A stretch of 64,000 nt of DNA from Arthrinium phaeospermum. Its lineage: Eukaryota; Ascomycota; Sordariomycetes; Amphisphaeriales; Apiosporaceae. The position numbers and the translations under genes were made by a program. This document shows positions 23,001-33,115 of the stretch, one piece after another. The stretch lies in contig QYRS01000003.1 of NCBI GenBank assembly GCA_006503535.1, forward strand, positions 4,340,001 to 4,404,000, in the 5' to 3' direction. The notes below the pieces were generated by a model, which was not told the origin of the DNA, ran no database searches, and saw only the letters and a program-made list of their open reading frames with translations. The first letter of the stretch is position 1. Each line of letters starts with the position of its first letter.

Positions 23001-25691
23001 GACTATTTGCCAGCCGGATGACTTTCTCCTTGTTGCCTTCCCAATGTAGAAGGCATCCTGTCATGACGAGTGTGGTCATCAGGGCAGGACGTGTCGGCCA
23101 CATGAACAGCAGCATCAGCACCACACCAGCCACTTCCACTGCCACCATCAATTCGTTATGCACCCGCGCTGATAAGCTTTCCTGCATACCACCCACACGA
23201 TCGCAACGTACCGCTCCTCGCTTGCATTGTGTTTCCCCAAAATGTCCGGGTGCGCGACCGATTTTGATGGCCGCAATCTAGGCGAGAGCCTTTGCAGCTT
23301 TCGCCAGAGATCAGCGTAGCTGCAGCCTCAGCCACCGACGCAATCGTGCTTTTTCTCTTTGCGGGTGGTATGATGAATACTAATCCTCCAGGATTGCTAG
23401 CGAAAGAGAAAATAACTATCCTTGCCGTAGAATAATGGCGGGAATGAGGCAGAATGAAAGAATGAAGACACTTGACCTTCTCTTGTGCCCGCCTCGGCAA
23501 AACAAGACCATGGCCGAGAGTAACGCACACGACGTAGATGATGAGCTCCCGGTTGTTACACGCGCTGTGTCTCTTCATGATCGGGGATCATGGGGCGCAC
23601 TTTCGATTATGCAGTTGTAGATGAATGTCGTTCGATGGCGCTCTGCCGTGATCTCCCCCCTATGCACAGAGGTCTTGCAACCCCAACTCGTGCCCCCCTT
23701 TCGGGTTGATGCTTCTAGTGAAAGCAAGGAAGCGCAAATAAGGAGGGGATCACCAACCCAATGGCGACTCCCCGCACAGACTCGGCTCGGGCCGACCCTA
23801 GCCACTTCTTAGGACCACCTGCTCAGGTTATGCCGACATCAAGCATGGTGACAAGATTCCCTCGAGAAGGCTTAATGGGGGTGTTCTCTTGCAGGTGTGG
23901 TGATGGTGGATGGCAAACCAGGCGTAGAAGCAAACGAACGATGGTGGTAGGGCGTGGTACTCATGCAAGTTCGAACGTTTAATCAAGTCGAGACATCTAT
24001 CCCGAGCCGCTTTGGCTGACCATTGAGGCCAATGATATGTTTACCAATTGTTGACAACGTTCGCGAACCATGTAGTGGTGCTTGGCCCACCTGACCCCCC
24101 TTTTCTCTGTTATTCCGTGATCATATGATATACTTACATTGAACCTCAGGTTTTCACTCCCGAGATTGTTTTGTTGAGGTATCATTTAATTGCACATGGT
24201 AACACATATTACCTCGGTATATCATAGATATACGATTTGATGTATACGGAGATACTCTAATGGATAATCCGTCTACGGATATATCTTTAAAAGCCATGAA
24301 AGTCTGGTTGGACTGAGTCTGGGCGAGTCTATGAGTGACACTGAAGATCGGTGTTTGCGAGAAGCCTACTCAATAGGGACCACTTCCACTCTACCCCTAT
24401 TCACACGTGGGCCTGGAGGCAAGAATCCTGCCTTGAACGGGATATTCAGCCTCCCCGTTACCATCTGCTTGATGTGCCTGACTACTGTATCGTTCACCGA
24501 TAAGCGTCTTGCTTGAAGGGATTCAGTCAAGACCTGGAATGCCTACCTGCATGAGCCCCGTAGCCCATGCTGTATGTGGTACAGGCTTTGATGCTCGCTC
24601 TGCGGAACGATCTTTGAGTCTGTCGGGAGACTCCCAAACTATCTCTGATGGCGCCTAGCCTCGTGCATTCAGGCTGACACTGTACGAAGTATATGGTGGT
24701 TTCAACCCGTACATATCTAGTCAGCACCAAGCCAAGCTGCAGTAGTCTAGGGTAACAATGACCTCATCAAGAACTGGAGTTAAGGCCGGCGACTTCGTTT
24801 AAGGCAAGATCGACTGTAGGAGTCCTGTGGTGGCAATGCAAGTTTCAATGGGCTACCCTCGTTAGCCTAAAAGTCTAGGGTGTTTTCTGTGATGCTTGTC
24901 TTGACAGGCCCGAGTTTGAAGAATCCCGTAACTAATACGAAATTCCACCCCATCGGAGCCTACTCGCTTCGCACATGGGCGACCCAAACTTCCCCTCACA
25001 CCTTGCCGACGGCGCCCGCCTGGAGATGATTCGGGGCTGGGTGAATCTCTGAAGCAGATACGCGCGCCTCGGTCCATGGCGGAAAACGGACCGGCCCGGT
25101 CGTCATCCGCAGCTTCAAGAAGCGACTGATTAGTGGCTTCGGGAACCCCGGGCACTAGGGCTCTTTCCATAACCGACGTAGCTACCTGCCGCAAATCCTG
25201 TTGTGACGACGGGACCACGAGATAAGGACTCTTACTCACATCACCAGGTCGGGCATATGTGGGCACACCTGTCGGGTCTCTCCAACTACTGTTTGACAGT
25301 TACCTGATAGAGTGCTGTCTAAAGTATTTTTCTAAGTTGCAGGGTGAATCGAGTGTTAATGGAAGAGCCCCGGTCCGTCTGATGCTGGCCCCTCGGTGCT
25401 CCACCGCCAGGGCTTCGGCTTCATGCAGAAAGAAGGTTTCTCTTTTAGTATCAGTACAGGACTTGGCAACGTGGTGCATAAGCCCTCGATTAGCAAGCAT
25501 TGGGGAAACTGTTGTGATGTGGCAAGTGGAACTGTTATCGTGTAGGAGTTGCACGTGATGTTGTTTCTCTTTTGTCAGCGCCACCGATGCCATGCTCTGA
25601 TCCACACTATCCGCGCCAACCCTGGCGAAGTATGCGCCCACTTCATAGCCATGCATAAGCCGGTCGCCAACCATCGTCTCATTACGTCAAC
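20056..25691. other. Gene-poor region
   Basis: About 5.6 kb with no frame I can support. The part nearest 20055 is the oxidase promoter. A patch around 24180-24300 is AT-rich with short palindromes (for example 24217-24233 and 24267-24280). Minus-strand frames between 24862 and 25674 have some protein-like composition but no recognisable domain and no convincing intron, so I leave them out as a gene. Confidence 0.5.
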
Positions 25692-25780
25692 GGAGCGGTA
25701 GCTAAGTGGTATAGCGTGGGATTGCAGTTGCTCTTCAGCCAATCATCCTAAGGTCGCGTGTTCGATCCACGCTCGCTCCT
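25692..25780 (+). tRNA. tRNA-Cys (anticodon GCA) with a 17-nt intron
   Basis: The gene folds as a full cloverleaf. The acceptor stem GGAGCGG pairs with TCGCTCC. The D-arm is GCTA/TAGC, the anticodon stem TGGGA/TCCTA, and the T-arm GCGTG-TTCGATC-CACGC. The anticodon GCA is at 25724-25726. A 17-nt intron (25728-25744) starts one base after the anticodon, the canonical position. The mature body is 72 nt, and base 73 is T, the unusual discriminator that marks tRNA-Cys. A TTTT pol III terminator follows at 25794-25797. Confidence 0.92.
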
Positions 25781-25793
25781 GGCTGTATTGATC

Positions 25794-25797
25794 TTTT
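25794..25797 (+). terminator. Pol III terminator of tRNA-Cys
   Basis: Four Ts, 14 bases after the discriminator base, as expected for RNA polymerase III termination. Confidence 0.7.
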
Positions 25798-26616
25798 GCC
25801 TCCCGCGGGCTTTACCTTTTGCCTACCCCTTTTTCAGCCAGCCCCTTTTTGACTCTTGGTCCGTTTTACCGTAGAAACTCTAGCTCTCCACTGTGGACCC
25901 ACCTATAGTAGACCAGCCTGCCAGCGTGCATACTCGCGAACACACTCAAGATCCACGACGAGCTGACCAGCTCTATATTAAGAAAATATTCAACCGAGCC
26001 GTGAGGCGACTAACGTGGCCTTGCGATCAAATCGCATAGAAATTACAATCATTCCTCTTAACACTGGGAGAAAGAACGGAAGTTCGAAGGTCCCATGTGG
26101 CTATGCCTCTAAGTAAGAATGACCTATCTCACTCGCCATAATGGTGACTGTACCTTGTCAATCTTTAAGCTAGCACCTGGCTATGGATAATTTCCGGGTG
26201 CCCACAGCTCTGGGATCATTAAAGCCAGACGTCTTACAACGTAAGTGTTTCTCATTTGATGAGTGTCTGAATCGGAACTTTTGGAGTTGATATTGCCAGG
26301 TCATCCTCCTGAATGGGCTTTATTGATATGAGAAACACTTGATCGCCTTTGCAGGCAGCAATAAATTGAGATTTCACGTGTAATCGTGTTTTCTGAGACC
26401 CAATTCTGCTATGTTGATCTGATATCGAATAAAAGTTGAAAAAAGGATGGAGGAAAAGGAGAAACAGGAAGACAAGAAGAGACTACACTCCATAGCCTGG
26501 ATATGATTCCCGATGTAGCCAGGTCACTCAGAGTCCCGAAGATAATATCCAGGGCATCCTTTTCAGCCTAGCTTTTCTAATCCCAAAAGAAGAAACGGCA
26601 CGGCCTGTCGTGGTAA
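25798..26616. other. Intergenic region, AT-richer
   Basis: No gene seen. It separates the tRNA from the 3' end of membrane protein A and probably includes that gene's 3' UTR. Confidence 0.5.
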
Positions 26617-28248
26617 TCAAGCCCAAGAAGGACTTCTCGTTGCCTTCCATGCACGTTGTTCGTAAGCGAAATCGACAGCAACTTGGCCAGGATCCGTGGC
26701 TTGAGCATTGCTTGGGTTTTCCAGCACCGAGCCTATAGACGGACTAGCGACGCTATCGACCGAGGCAGGTGCTTGATGTTGGTATGGGCGTGCCCCGTCT
26801 TCTGTCTGTGTCTGTTTTGTGTGCTGAGCCCGGTTTCCCGTGTCGTCGAGGTCGTTGTCGACCTCCTGCACCTTGTCCAAGGTGTTGCGCTTTCTCGACC
26901 GGGCTCTTGCCCGAAGATCGTCCCATTTAGTGGAAGGCTCATAATTGATGTGACTAAGGCTTTGTGGTCGGTCCCCGTCCAACCAGGACATGCGCCTATG
27001 TAGCTCAGAGTCTAGCGTCGAGGTCGCTGGGACACGCTGAACGCTGCGGGGGGTGCCACGATTGGCCGACTGCATCCGCTTTTCGTCGTAGCCCTTTCTG
27101 TTGCCTCGCCACCACTCGTGCTCTTCGGGGTGCAATCGACCGGGGAAGAACTCCTCCATGAGCGGTATCCCACGACCGTACGTCATATCAAAGTCCATGA
27201 TGCCGTCCATGACCTTGTGTGTCAGGATGGTATCGCAGTGGTAGAGCGGCAAGTTTCTCTTAGCAGGCGGCAGCTCCACCGCGGCCAGCCAGGCGTTTTG
27301 GAACATACCCACAGCACCTACACCGAGGATGCACCACGTATAGTCGACGGACGCGGCCACGTTCACCAGAAGAAGAAGCCAAAGGACCGACAGCACCCAG
27401 CAGGTGATTTGTGTCAGACGGAACCCCATGGGGAAACCGAGGAGTTGCTTTGCTTTCCGCTCCTGGATGCCTACACTGGTAGCCTTTTCCGACTTCTCCA
27501 GATCCACCGGCTGGGAGAGCCGCTGGAACTTTTCCCAGGGGCGATTGACCCGGGGCGACTGGGAGGCCGACATCTCCTCCAGGTTCAAGCATAACCCCCT
27601 CCCGAGGATCACCACAATATCGGACGACCCGTTCCCCGACGTGAGCGCGTAGCAGTCCTTGGACTTCTGCCCGTTCGGCAGCTTCTCCGCCCTCCATTGC
27701 GGAAGTAATCCCGTGACCTGGATAAGCAGCGTGCCCACGATGGTGATGAACATGATGCCCCATTGCCGGTCGAGGATGATGGGTATCGCCGCGATGATTA
27801 GCTGCAAGATGGTAGCGCAGGCCCCGATCACGTGGACGAAGCTCCACGAGAACTTCGTGCGCTCGTTGTCATTTTCTAAAGCCTCGAAGACGGATATACG
27901 GATGCCCGTATCGTCGTGCAAGGGTCGCGTCCGTGAGACTTGCGACTCGATGTCGCGGAGCAGCCGGCCCACGACCCAGTTCTTGTTTTCTCGGGCATAC
28001 CCGGACTCGAGGTTGAACACCTTGACGGGGTAGTCCGGGCGTGGGAGCAGGCGGCCGTCGCCGATAATGTTGACCAACGTGATGAAGGCGTAGGCGACGC
28101 AGCCAAAGGAGAAGCAGACGGGTGTATAGAGCTGTCCTGTCCCTTGGGCAAATGCATTCTGGACGACATCTCCGCCGATGACCATAAGGATTGTCGAGAC
28201 ATCTGACGGGTTGATCCACTGTTCCTGCAACTGCGCAATTGTACTCAT
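26617..28248 (-). CDS. Fungal integral membrane protein A
   Basis: A single-exon gene of 543 residues. About six hydrophobic segments can be seen, at roughly residues 17-36, 44-63, 137-159, 164-183, 279-300 and 304-324, followed by a hydrophilic, Ser/Gln-rich C-terminal tail of about 200 residues. Blocks shared with the gene at 37867-39150 include NPSDVSTILMVIGGDVVQ, PVCFSFGCVAYAF, NWVVGRLLRDIE, LTSGNG and FFPGRLHPEEHEWW, so the two are paralogues. I recognise the pattern as one that recurs in uncharacterised Pezizomycotina membrane proteins but know no function. It is the outer-left member of the HET/TPR island, on the same strand as the HET gene. No splice site is needed. Confidence 0.85.
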   Translation of the reverse strand: MSTIAQLQEQWINPSDVSTILMVIGGDVVQNAFAQGTGQLYTPVCFSFGCVAYAFITLVNIIGDGRLLPRPDYPVKVFNLESGYARENKNWVVGRLLRDIESQVSRTRPLHDDTGIRISVFEALENDNERTKFSWSFVHVIGACATILQLIIAAIPIILDRQWGIMFITIVGTLLIQVTGLLPQWRAEKLPNGQKSKDCYALTSGNGSSDIVVILGRGLCLNLEEMSASQSPRVNRPWEKFQRLSQPVDLEKSEKATSVGIQERKAKQLLGFPMGFRLTQITCWVLSVLWLLLLVNVAASVDYTWCILGVGAVGMFQNAWLAAVELPPAKRNLPLYHCDTILTHKVMDGIMDFDMTYGRGIPLMEEFFPGRLHPEEHEWWRGNRKGYDEKRMQSANRGTPRSVQRVPATSTLDSELHRRMSWLDGDRPQSLSHINYEPSTKWDDLRARARSRKRNTLDKVQEVDNDLDDTGNRAQHTKQTQTEDGARPYQHQAPASVDSVASPSIGSVLENPSNAQATDPGQVAVDFAYEQRAWKATRSPSWA

Positions 28249-29105
28249 GACGCCGGACGATGTGAATACTGCTTGGTATGTAACAAGGAATGACTCGCTT
28301 TAATCGTTTTAGACGTCTCGCATTATCAGTAGCTGCTGTCTGGCGCGGATACTTATATCGTGTTGTCGTAGCAACTCGGTTAATACTCCTCGAAATGTAC
28401 AATCCCCAAGGCATTTACGAAGGCGATGAGGTGAGACAGCAGGTCACCCTCGGCCGCTGCGTTTTTCCTGTTGAGGGTGGGGTCAGTCAAGCCAGCCTTG
28501 TGCCGGGGCTTGCTTGCATTTGGGGAAGATCGGCTTTCTGCCAATTGATGTTCGGTCTTGCGCCGTTTCGACACTCTCGGTCTATTGGCTGTCAGCACTA
28601 ACCACCAATGTCCGCCACGTTACCTTGATGCTACTGCGGCCTGAATTTCTGCCCATTGACACCACCCTCATAACATGAGGAGGATGCCTCCCCAGCGGTG
28701 CCACGAGGGGCTTGGGTACGAAATTCCCCTAACATCGCCTCATAGCATCCCTCTGGCTGACCAAGTCGCCATTCCAGCAACAGTGGCACTGCTTCTCTCC
28801 TTCTTCACTCCTCTGGTTTCCATGTGTGATGACCAATCTCCCGCAGGATATACGAAAAGCACCGGTCCATCCGATTTGCTAGTCAATCCACGCCAGCCAC
28901 TCAATGTATTGCGACATTGCCCCCGAAGTTGACGGGCAGGTTTCGACAGGTACTTCCTCTGGCTTACGAGGAATCCATCTCATTTTTTCTACTTGACATG
29001 TCACGCTGATGAAGAAATTCCAGCAAATCAGAAATTGATATGGTTACAACCATGGTTATTAAGATTCAGTTTTGAGATAATCAAACTCAACTGTCCATGC
29101 GGATT
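28249..29105. other. Spacer between membrane protein A and the HET gene
   Basis: No supported gene. It holds the promoter of membrane protein A and the 3' UTR of the HET-domain gene. Confidence 0.5.
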
Positions 29106-32071
29106 TCATCGTTTCATTATAAAGGAATTGACACCAGCGCTCACCTTACTCATCCAACCTCCATCTGCTGACGTATTGCCATTAGGGGAGTTGAGGCAGT
29201 CTGGGGGCGGCATACCGGCTGCCGATCCTGCAGTGTTCAAGACTCCGTCCCCCAATGTGTTTAGGCTCTTCCTGGCCTGGTCACCATTGGCCCGCCTGTT
29301 CCTTTTCTTGTCGTCCAGCTCCTTGAAGCGTAGCTGGTTGGACGCGAAGTCATCCACGCACCAAAGCTGGTCGTCCTTTGTTCGCTCGCCAATGACTTGA
29401 TCCTTGGACTCTTGCCAAGCCACGGAGCTCACTCGGGTTATTTTGATGCGGCTCAGTATGCGGGCGTAAAAGATGCTTTCTTTTAGCACCTGCTTCTCCG
29501 GCCGTCTCCAGGACTTGTCGTATACCTCGACCAGTAGTGCGGTGTCCGGCAGGCGCTCCTTCGGTCGGGGTCGGGAGACGATGACCGCTACCATGTAGTT
29601 GAACCTTTTGTTGTTCCGACGGGCCTTGATCTCTTCAATCTTCGGAAGTGTGTTCTTCTTGGCCAAGTCGACACGATACCATTCGTTAAGCTCCCGGTCG
29701 ACAGGGAAATGAAACCCTTGACCCATCTTGTGGCCCAGGACCAAGGTCAGTTCTTCACAGTGGAGCATAATGCCGGGATATCTTACGACGAGCCCCTCTG
29801 GCATCAGTTCCGTGGCATGGTCCATGCGGCTCAGTGGGTAGGGGTAATCTTCGTTGCGGCCGCTGGCCCAAGTGGCGGGAGCCCATCCGAAGCCGGGTAG
29901 TTTCAATTTCTCCCCCGGTAGGAAGATTATGCCAGCCGGTATGGACCCGGGACAGTGCTTCGAGATGAGATGCAAGAAGTCCTTCATCATTTCCTTGCGC
30001 TGGTCTATTGCTGCCTGGGTTTTGGAATCTTTGTGTCGCGTCGGACTCTCCAAATGGGTGTCACGGAAGTCCAGGTTGAGCAGAGTAGAGAGTATGATGG
30101 TTTCGTCCTCCTTGTGGGATGTATCCTGTCTCACACCAGATCCATCAGCGAGAGCTTCATACGGTGGGCATAGCGCAAATACCTACTCGCCAGCGAGCAG
30201 AACGCCAGGCGCTTGCAATGAGCTTCGACCCGTCGTCGTGAAATGGGTCACCCATCCCGAGTCTTGCCTTACGTTCTTGACCCATCAGGTTCTCCAGTAA
30301 GTGGCGTTTGAGCACCTCTGCCAGTGATAACTTCAGGATCGTCGGCTTCTCTGTATCACTTCCTTGGTCGAGGGCCTGTATTAGCTGATCAAACCCTCTT
30401 CCCGGATAGGCGCCGTTGCCGATTCGCAACCTCCCGTTAAAGGTTTCTGGAAAACACATGGCCTTGCTCAGGAAGGCTTCTTGTAGCGTCCACAGGCGTC
30501 TCATCCACGTGCTGGTTAGCAGTCGTATCGCCGCGATCAGTTCTGGCTGCGTATGACTGTTCTCGCTGGTGCAGATATCATCATCGATCACCAGGGAGTG
30601 ACATGATGCGTCGTATACGTTGTACATCTGGCTAATTGATCTATGCCTCAAATCAAATAAGTCCGGTGGTGTGTCGTCTGGCTTGGCTTTGTTTTCAACG
30701 GGGATTGCAAAAGTGTCCAACCAGAAGGAATTGCAGGGACGGCTCAAACGGTTCTGTTTCTTCAACGATGTAGAAACCCCGTCCAATGCGCCTTTGATGA
30801 ATTTCAACTGACACTCACTGTATAGAACAACGTTAGTTGAAAGAAGTCGGTGGAATTGTGAACGCAATCTTTTGACAACGTGAATGATGAACGATTCGCA
30901 CGTACTGTACCTCGTTGGACTTGGGATTTCCAAGGCCTTGAGACCAAACATGAGACACCGTAGTGTAACAACTGTCTTGTTGAACCTCCCTCCAATTTCT
31001 GACGATGACACTTGTTCCATTCCCACTTGTTTCAACAACTTGGAATACAGGGAAAGAGGCGTTGCTATCCCGGAGGATATCATACACATCTTCCATCTTG
31101 GGTCCAACCAAGTTGCATGAAGATCTGCCTGGCGCCCTGCATGCGCACCGCGGGATGTAATTCTCGTGAGCAACGTTTACGTGAGCATCGTTTCCTTCTG
31201 CCATCGAGTTCCCGTTTCGGGTTGGCGGGGAGACTTTGATGTACTTGCACTCCGTCTTGCTGCATCCGTAGTCTGCTCCGTCGTGCCACTGGCAATGCTT
31301 CCATGCCGCAAGCAGCAGTGTCGCATTGGGACCAATCTGACGTTTCAGGGCCTTTTTGGTGTAAGCGCACGAGTCTGGCATCGACTCCAGGACCCACGAC
31401 GGATAGCCCCAGCCGTTCAAGTCGTCGCTTTCCCATCCCAAAATGCTCTCGCCCATGTCTCGCAGCATGCTCGATTTAACCGCCGAGAGCGTCTCACCCA
31501 GTACCATGATGGATAGTGAAACCAGGGGATCAATCTTGAGGTCTTCGCGCTTTTTGTCGTCGAGGTTCTCCTGAACCACCTGGCGTGCAAACTCGAGGAC
31601 CAGGTCGGTCTGCATCAGCCGGAACTTGGCTTGCGAGCGGTCCTTCTTCATCCAATCATGCCACTGGCTGAGCTTTTGCTCCAAATTCTTCGTGGTAATA
31701 TAAGTCTCTGTGCCGAGTCCCGGTCGCTCGAAGCGAATAAGGTCGCACATGTTGAAGGGCTCATCCGTACGGACGACGACAGTCAACAGGCAGAAAAACA
31801 ACCATGATTGGACAAACTCGTTCGGGTCGACAATGGAATCGCTATATTTATGATTGTTGTTGATGATGTCAATCTTGTAGGTCTCTGGGTCAACCTTCCA
31901 CCCATGGCGGGAGGGGAAATTGAGGAAATCCTGATACTGCTCACTATGCCGAAAGGGGGCCCGTCCATCGAGCCCATCTATTGGTAGACAACATGTACCT
32001 TCTCTGCCCTGGACCAAGCACGGAATATCCACGTTGATGGCGCCTTCAAAATGAATGCTCAGATGGTCCAT
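29106..32071 (-). CDS. HET-domain (heterokaryon incompatibility) protein
   Basis: Three exons (32071-30906, 30817-30187, 30125-29106) encode 938 residues. The HET domain spans about residues 370-510 and shows its three hallmark blocks: VSHVWSQGLGNPKSNEVHEC (372-391), FWLDTFAIPV (420-429) and STWMRRLWTLQEAFL (491-505). In block 2 the usual Cys is Ala. Both introns are placed inside or just after the domain by frame and by restoring these blocks. The first 370 residues contain the typical N-terminal region of large HET proteins, and the C-terminal third has a WAPATWASG block also seen in that class. HET domains trigger programmed cell death when unlike fungi fuse, and some act with NLR-type receptors. 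I infer a role in self/non-self recognition. It is divergently transcribed from the NLR-like TPR gene, with about 1 kb between the two starts. Confidence 0.92.
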
Positions 32072-33115
32072 GTTGTGTACCCGTGCAAGGCGACCTCAAG
32101 AATCGGAAATACAAGCAGGATTGTGGGCAAGAAACGAGGGAAGATGGAGAGCCGGCGAGGCTCTGAGGAGCACTGCAGCTTTGCTTCAAATATGCCCACA
32201 GGCACATTATTCAGCCGCTAGAATGCACATCCCCCAATGCGGCACCTCGATCATCTAAATCAGGACCAGTATCTGGGCGCTTACCGCCATTCGAACAATC
32301 TCCAGAGCCTCGCGCTATTGTATGCATTGTGTAGATGATGGTTCCTCCGAAATGCAAATCATACACCGAAGTGGCCTATCGTATTGCAGGAAGGCCCCTA
32401 AGCGAGCTCTTGCTAACGCCACGGTAACTGTGTGGGTGGAGATGAACGGGACGATCTTTGGTACAGCGACGACCCGATGTGAAGGAACCTCAGCTCAGCT
32501 CCGCCCACCCCTCTCGATCACTTCAATCTGCAGCCTGATCGGCTGTCGTCGCATTCGTTGTAGTTCGCTATATAGGTCGTCTCCACATCCATAGACTTCA
32601 TACAATGAGCATGGTGTATGCTAATTGATATATATAGTGGCCGTGTAGTGCCACGCAAACCGCAGGGCTGCTGGCGCCCACTGGGTGACTGGAAGACGTT
32701 GGATTAAATACTTGTATTCAGAGTGGCAGTACCCCGCTGCGGTTGCGTGTTTGCCCCGTGTCTGCCGATCAGGCTTACTACTACGACTGGCAAGACAGTG
32801 CATTGGCCTCTTTGCATAGATGTTCAGATACAACCGCGAGCCATTGGTCATGGAGTGCATCAGCATGTAAGCAGTAGCATATCCATCACCCTTACCCGTC
32901 CAATCGGTTACGCCGCGAGCAGCTGATACGCCCCGCTGACTCCAAAAGCCACTGCGCGCAATCATGCCAATCATCATTCAACCACAGCCGCCAACGCACA
33001 GTGACATAAACCCCTCTGTCTCTCGTAAGGCACCACGCCCGACAGCTCGATTTTCGTTTCGTCTTCCTAGAAACTCGTCCTGCTATGTTGACAAAGATCA
33101 ACGTCCGAAAGAGTC
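32072..33115. promoter_or_regulatory. Divergent promoter of HET and NLR-like genes
   Basis: About 1.04 kb between two start codons pointing away from each other. No coding frame inside is convincing. The layout would allow co-regulation of the two genes. I could not identify a specific binding site. Confidence 0.5.

Noticed and set aside
22939..23196. 85-codon minus-strand frame with a hydrophobic stretch
   Set aside because: Too short, no ATG context or neighbours to support it, and hydrophobic runs occur by chance.
24217..24280. Two short perfect palindromes in an AT-rich patch
   Set aside because: Stems of 6-7 bases are expected by chance in AT-rich DNA; no flanking repeat or target duplication supports a mobile element.
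24862..25674. Two minus-strand frames that could be exons of one gene
   Set aside because: The only intron joining them would be about 40 bases with weak sites, and neither part resembles a known family. A translated search could revive it.
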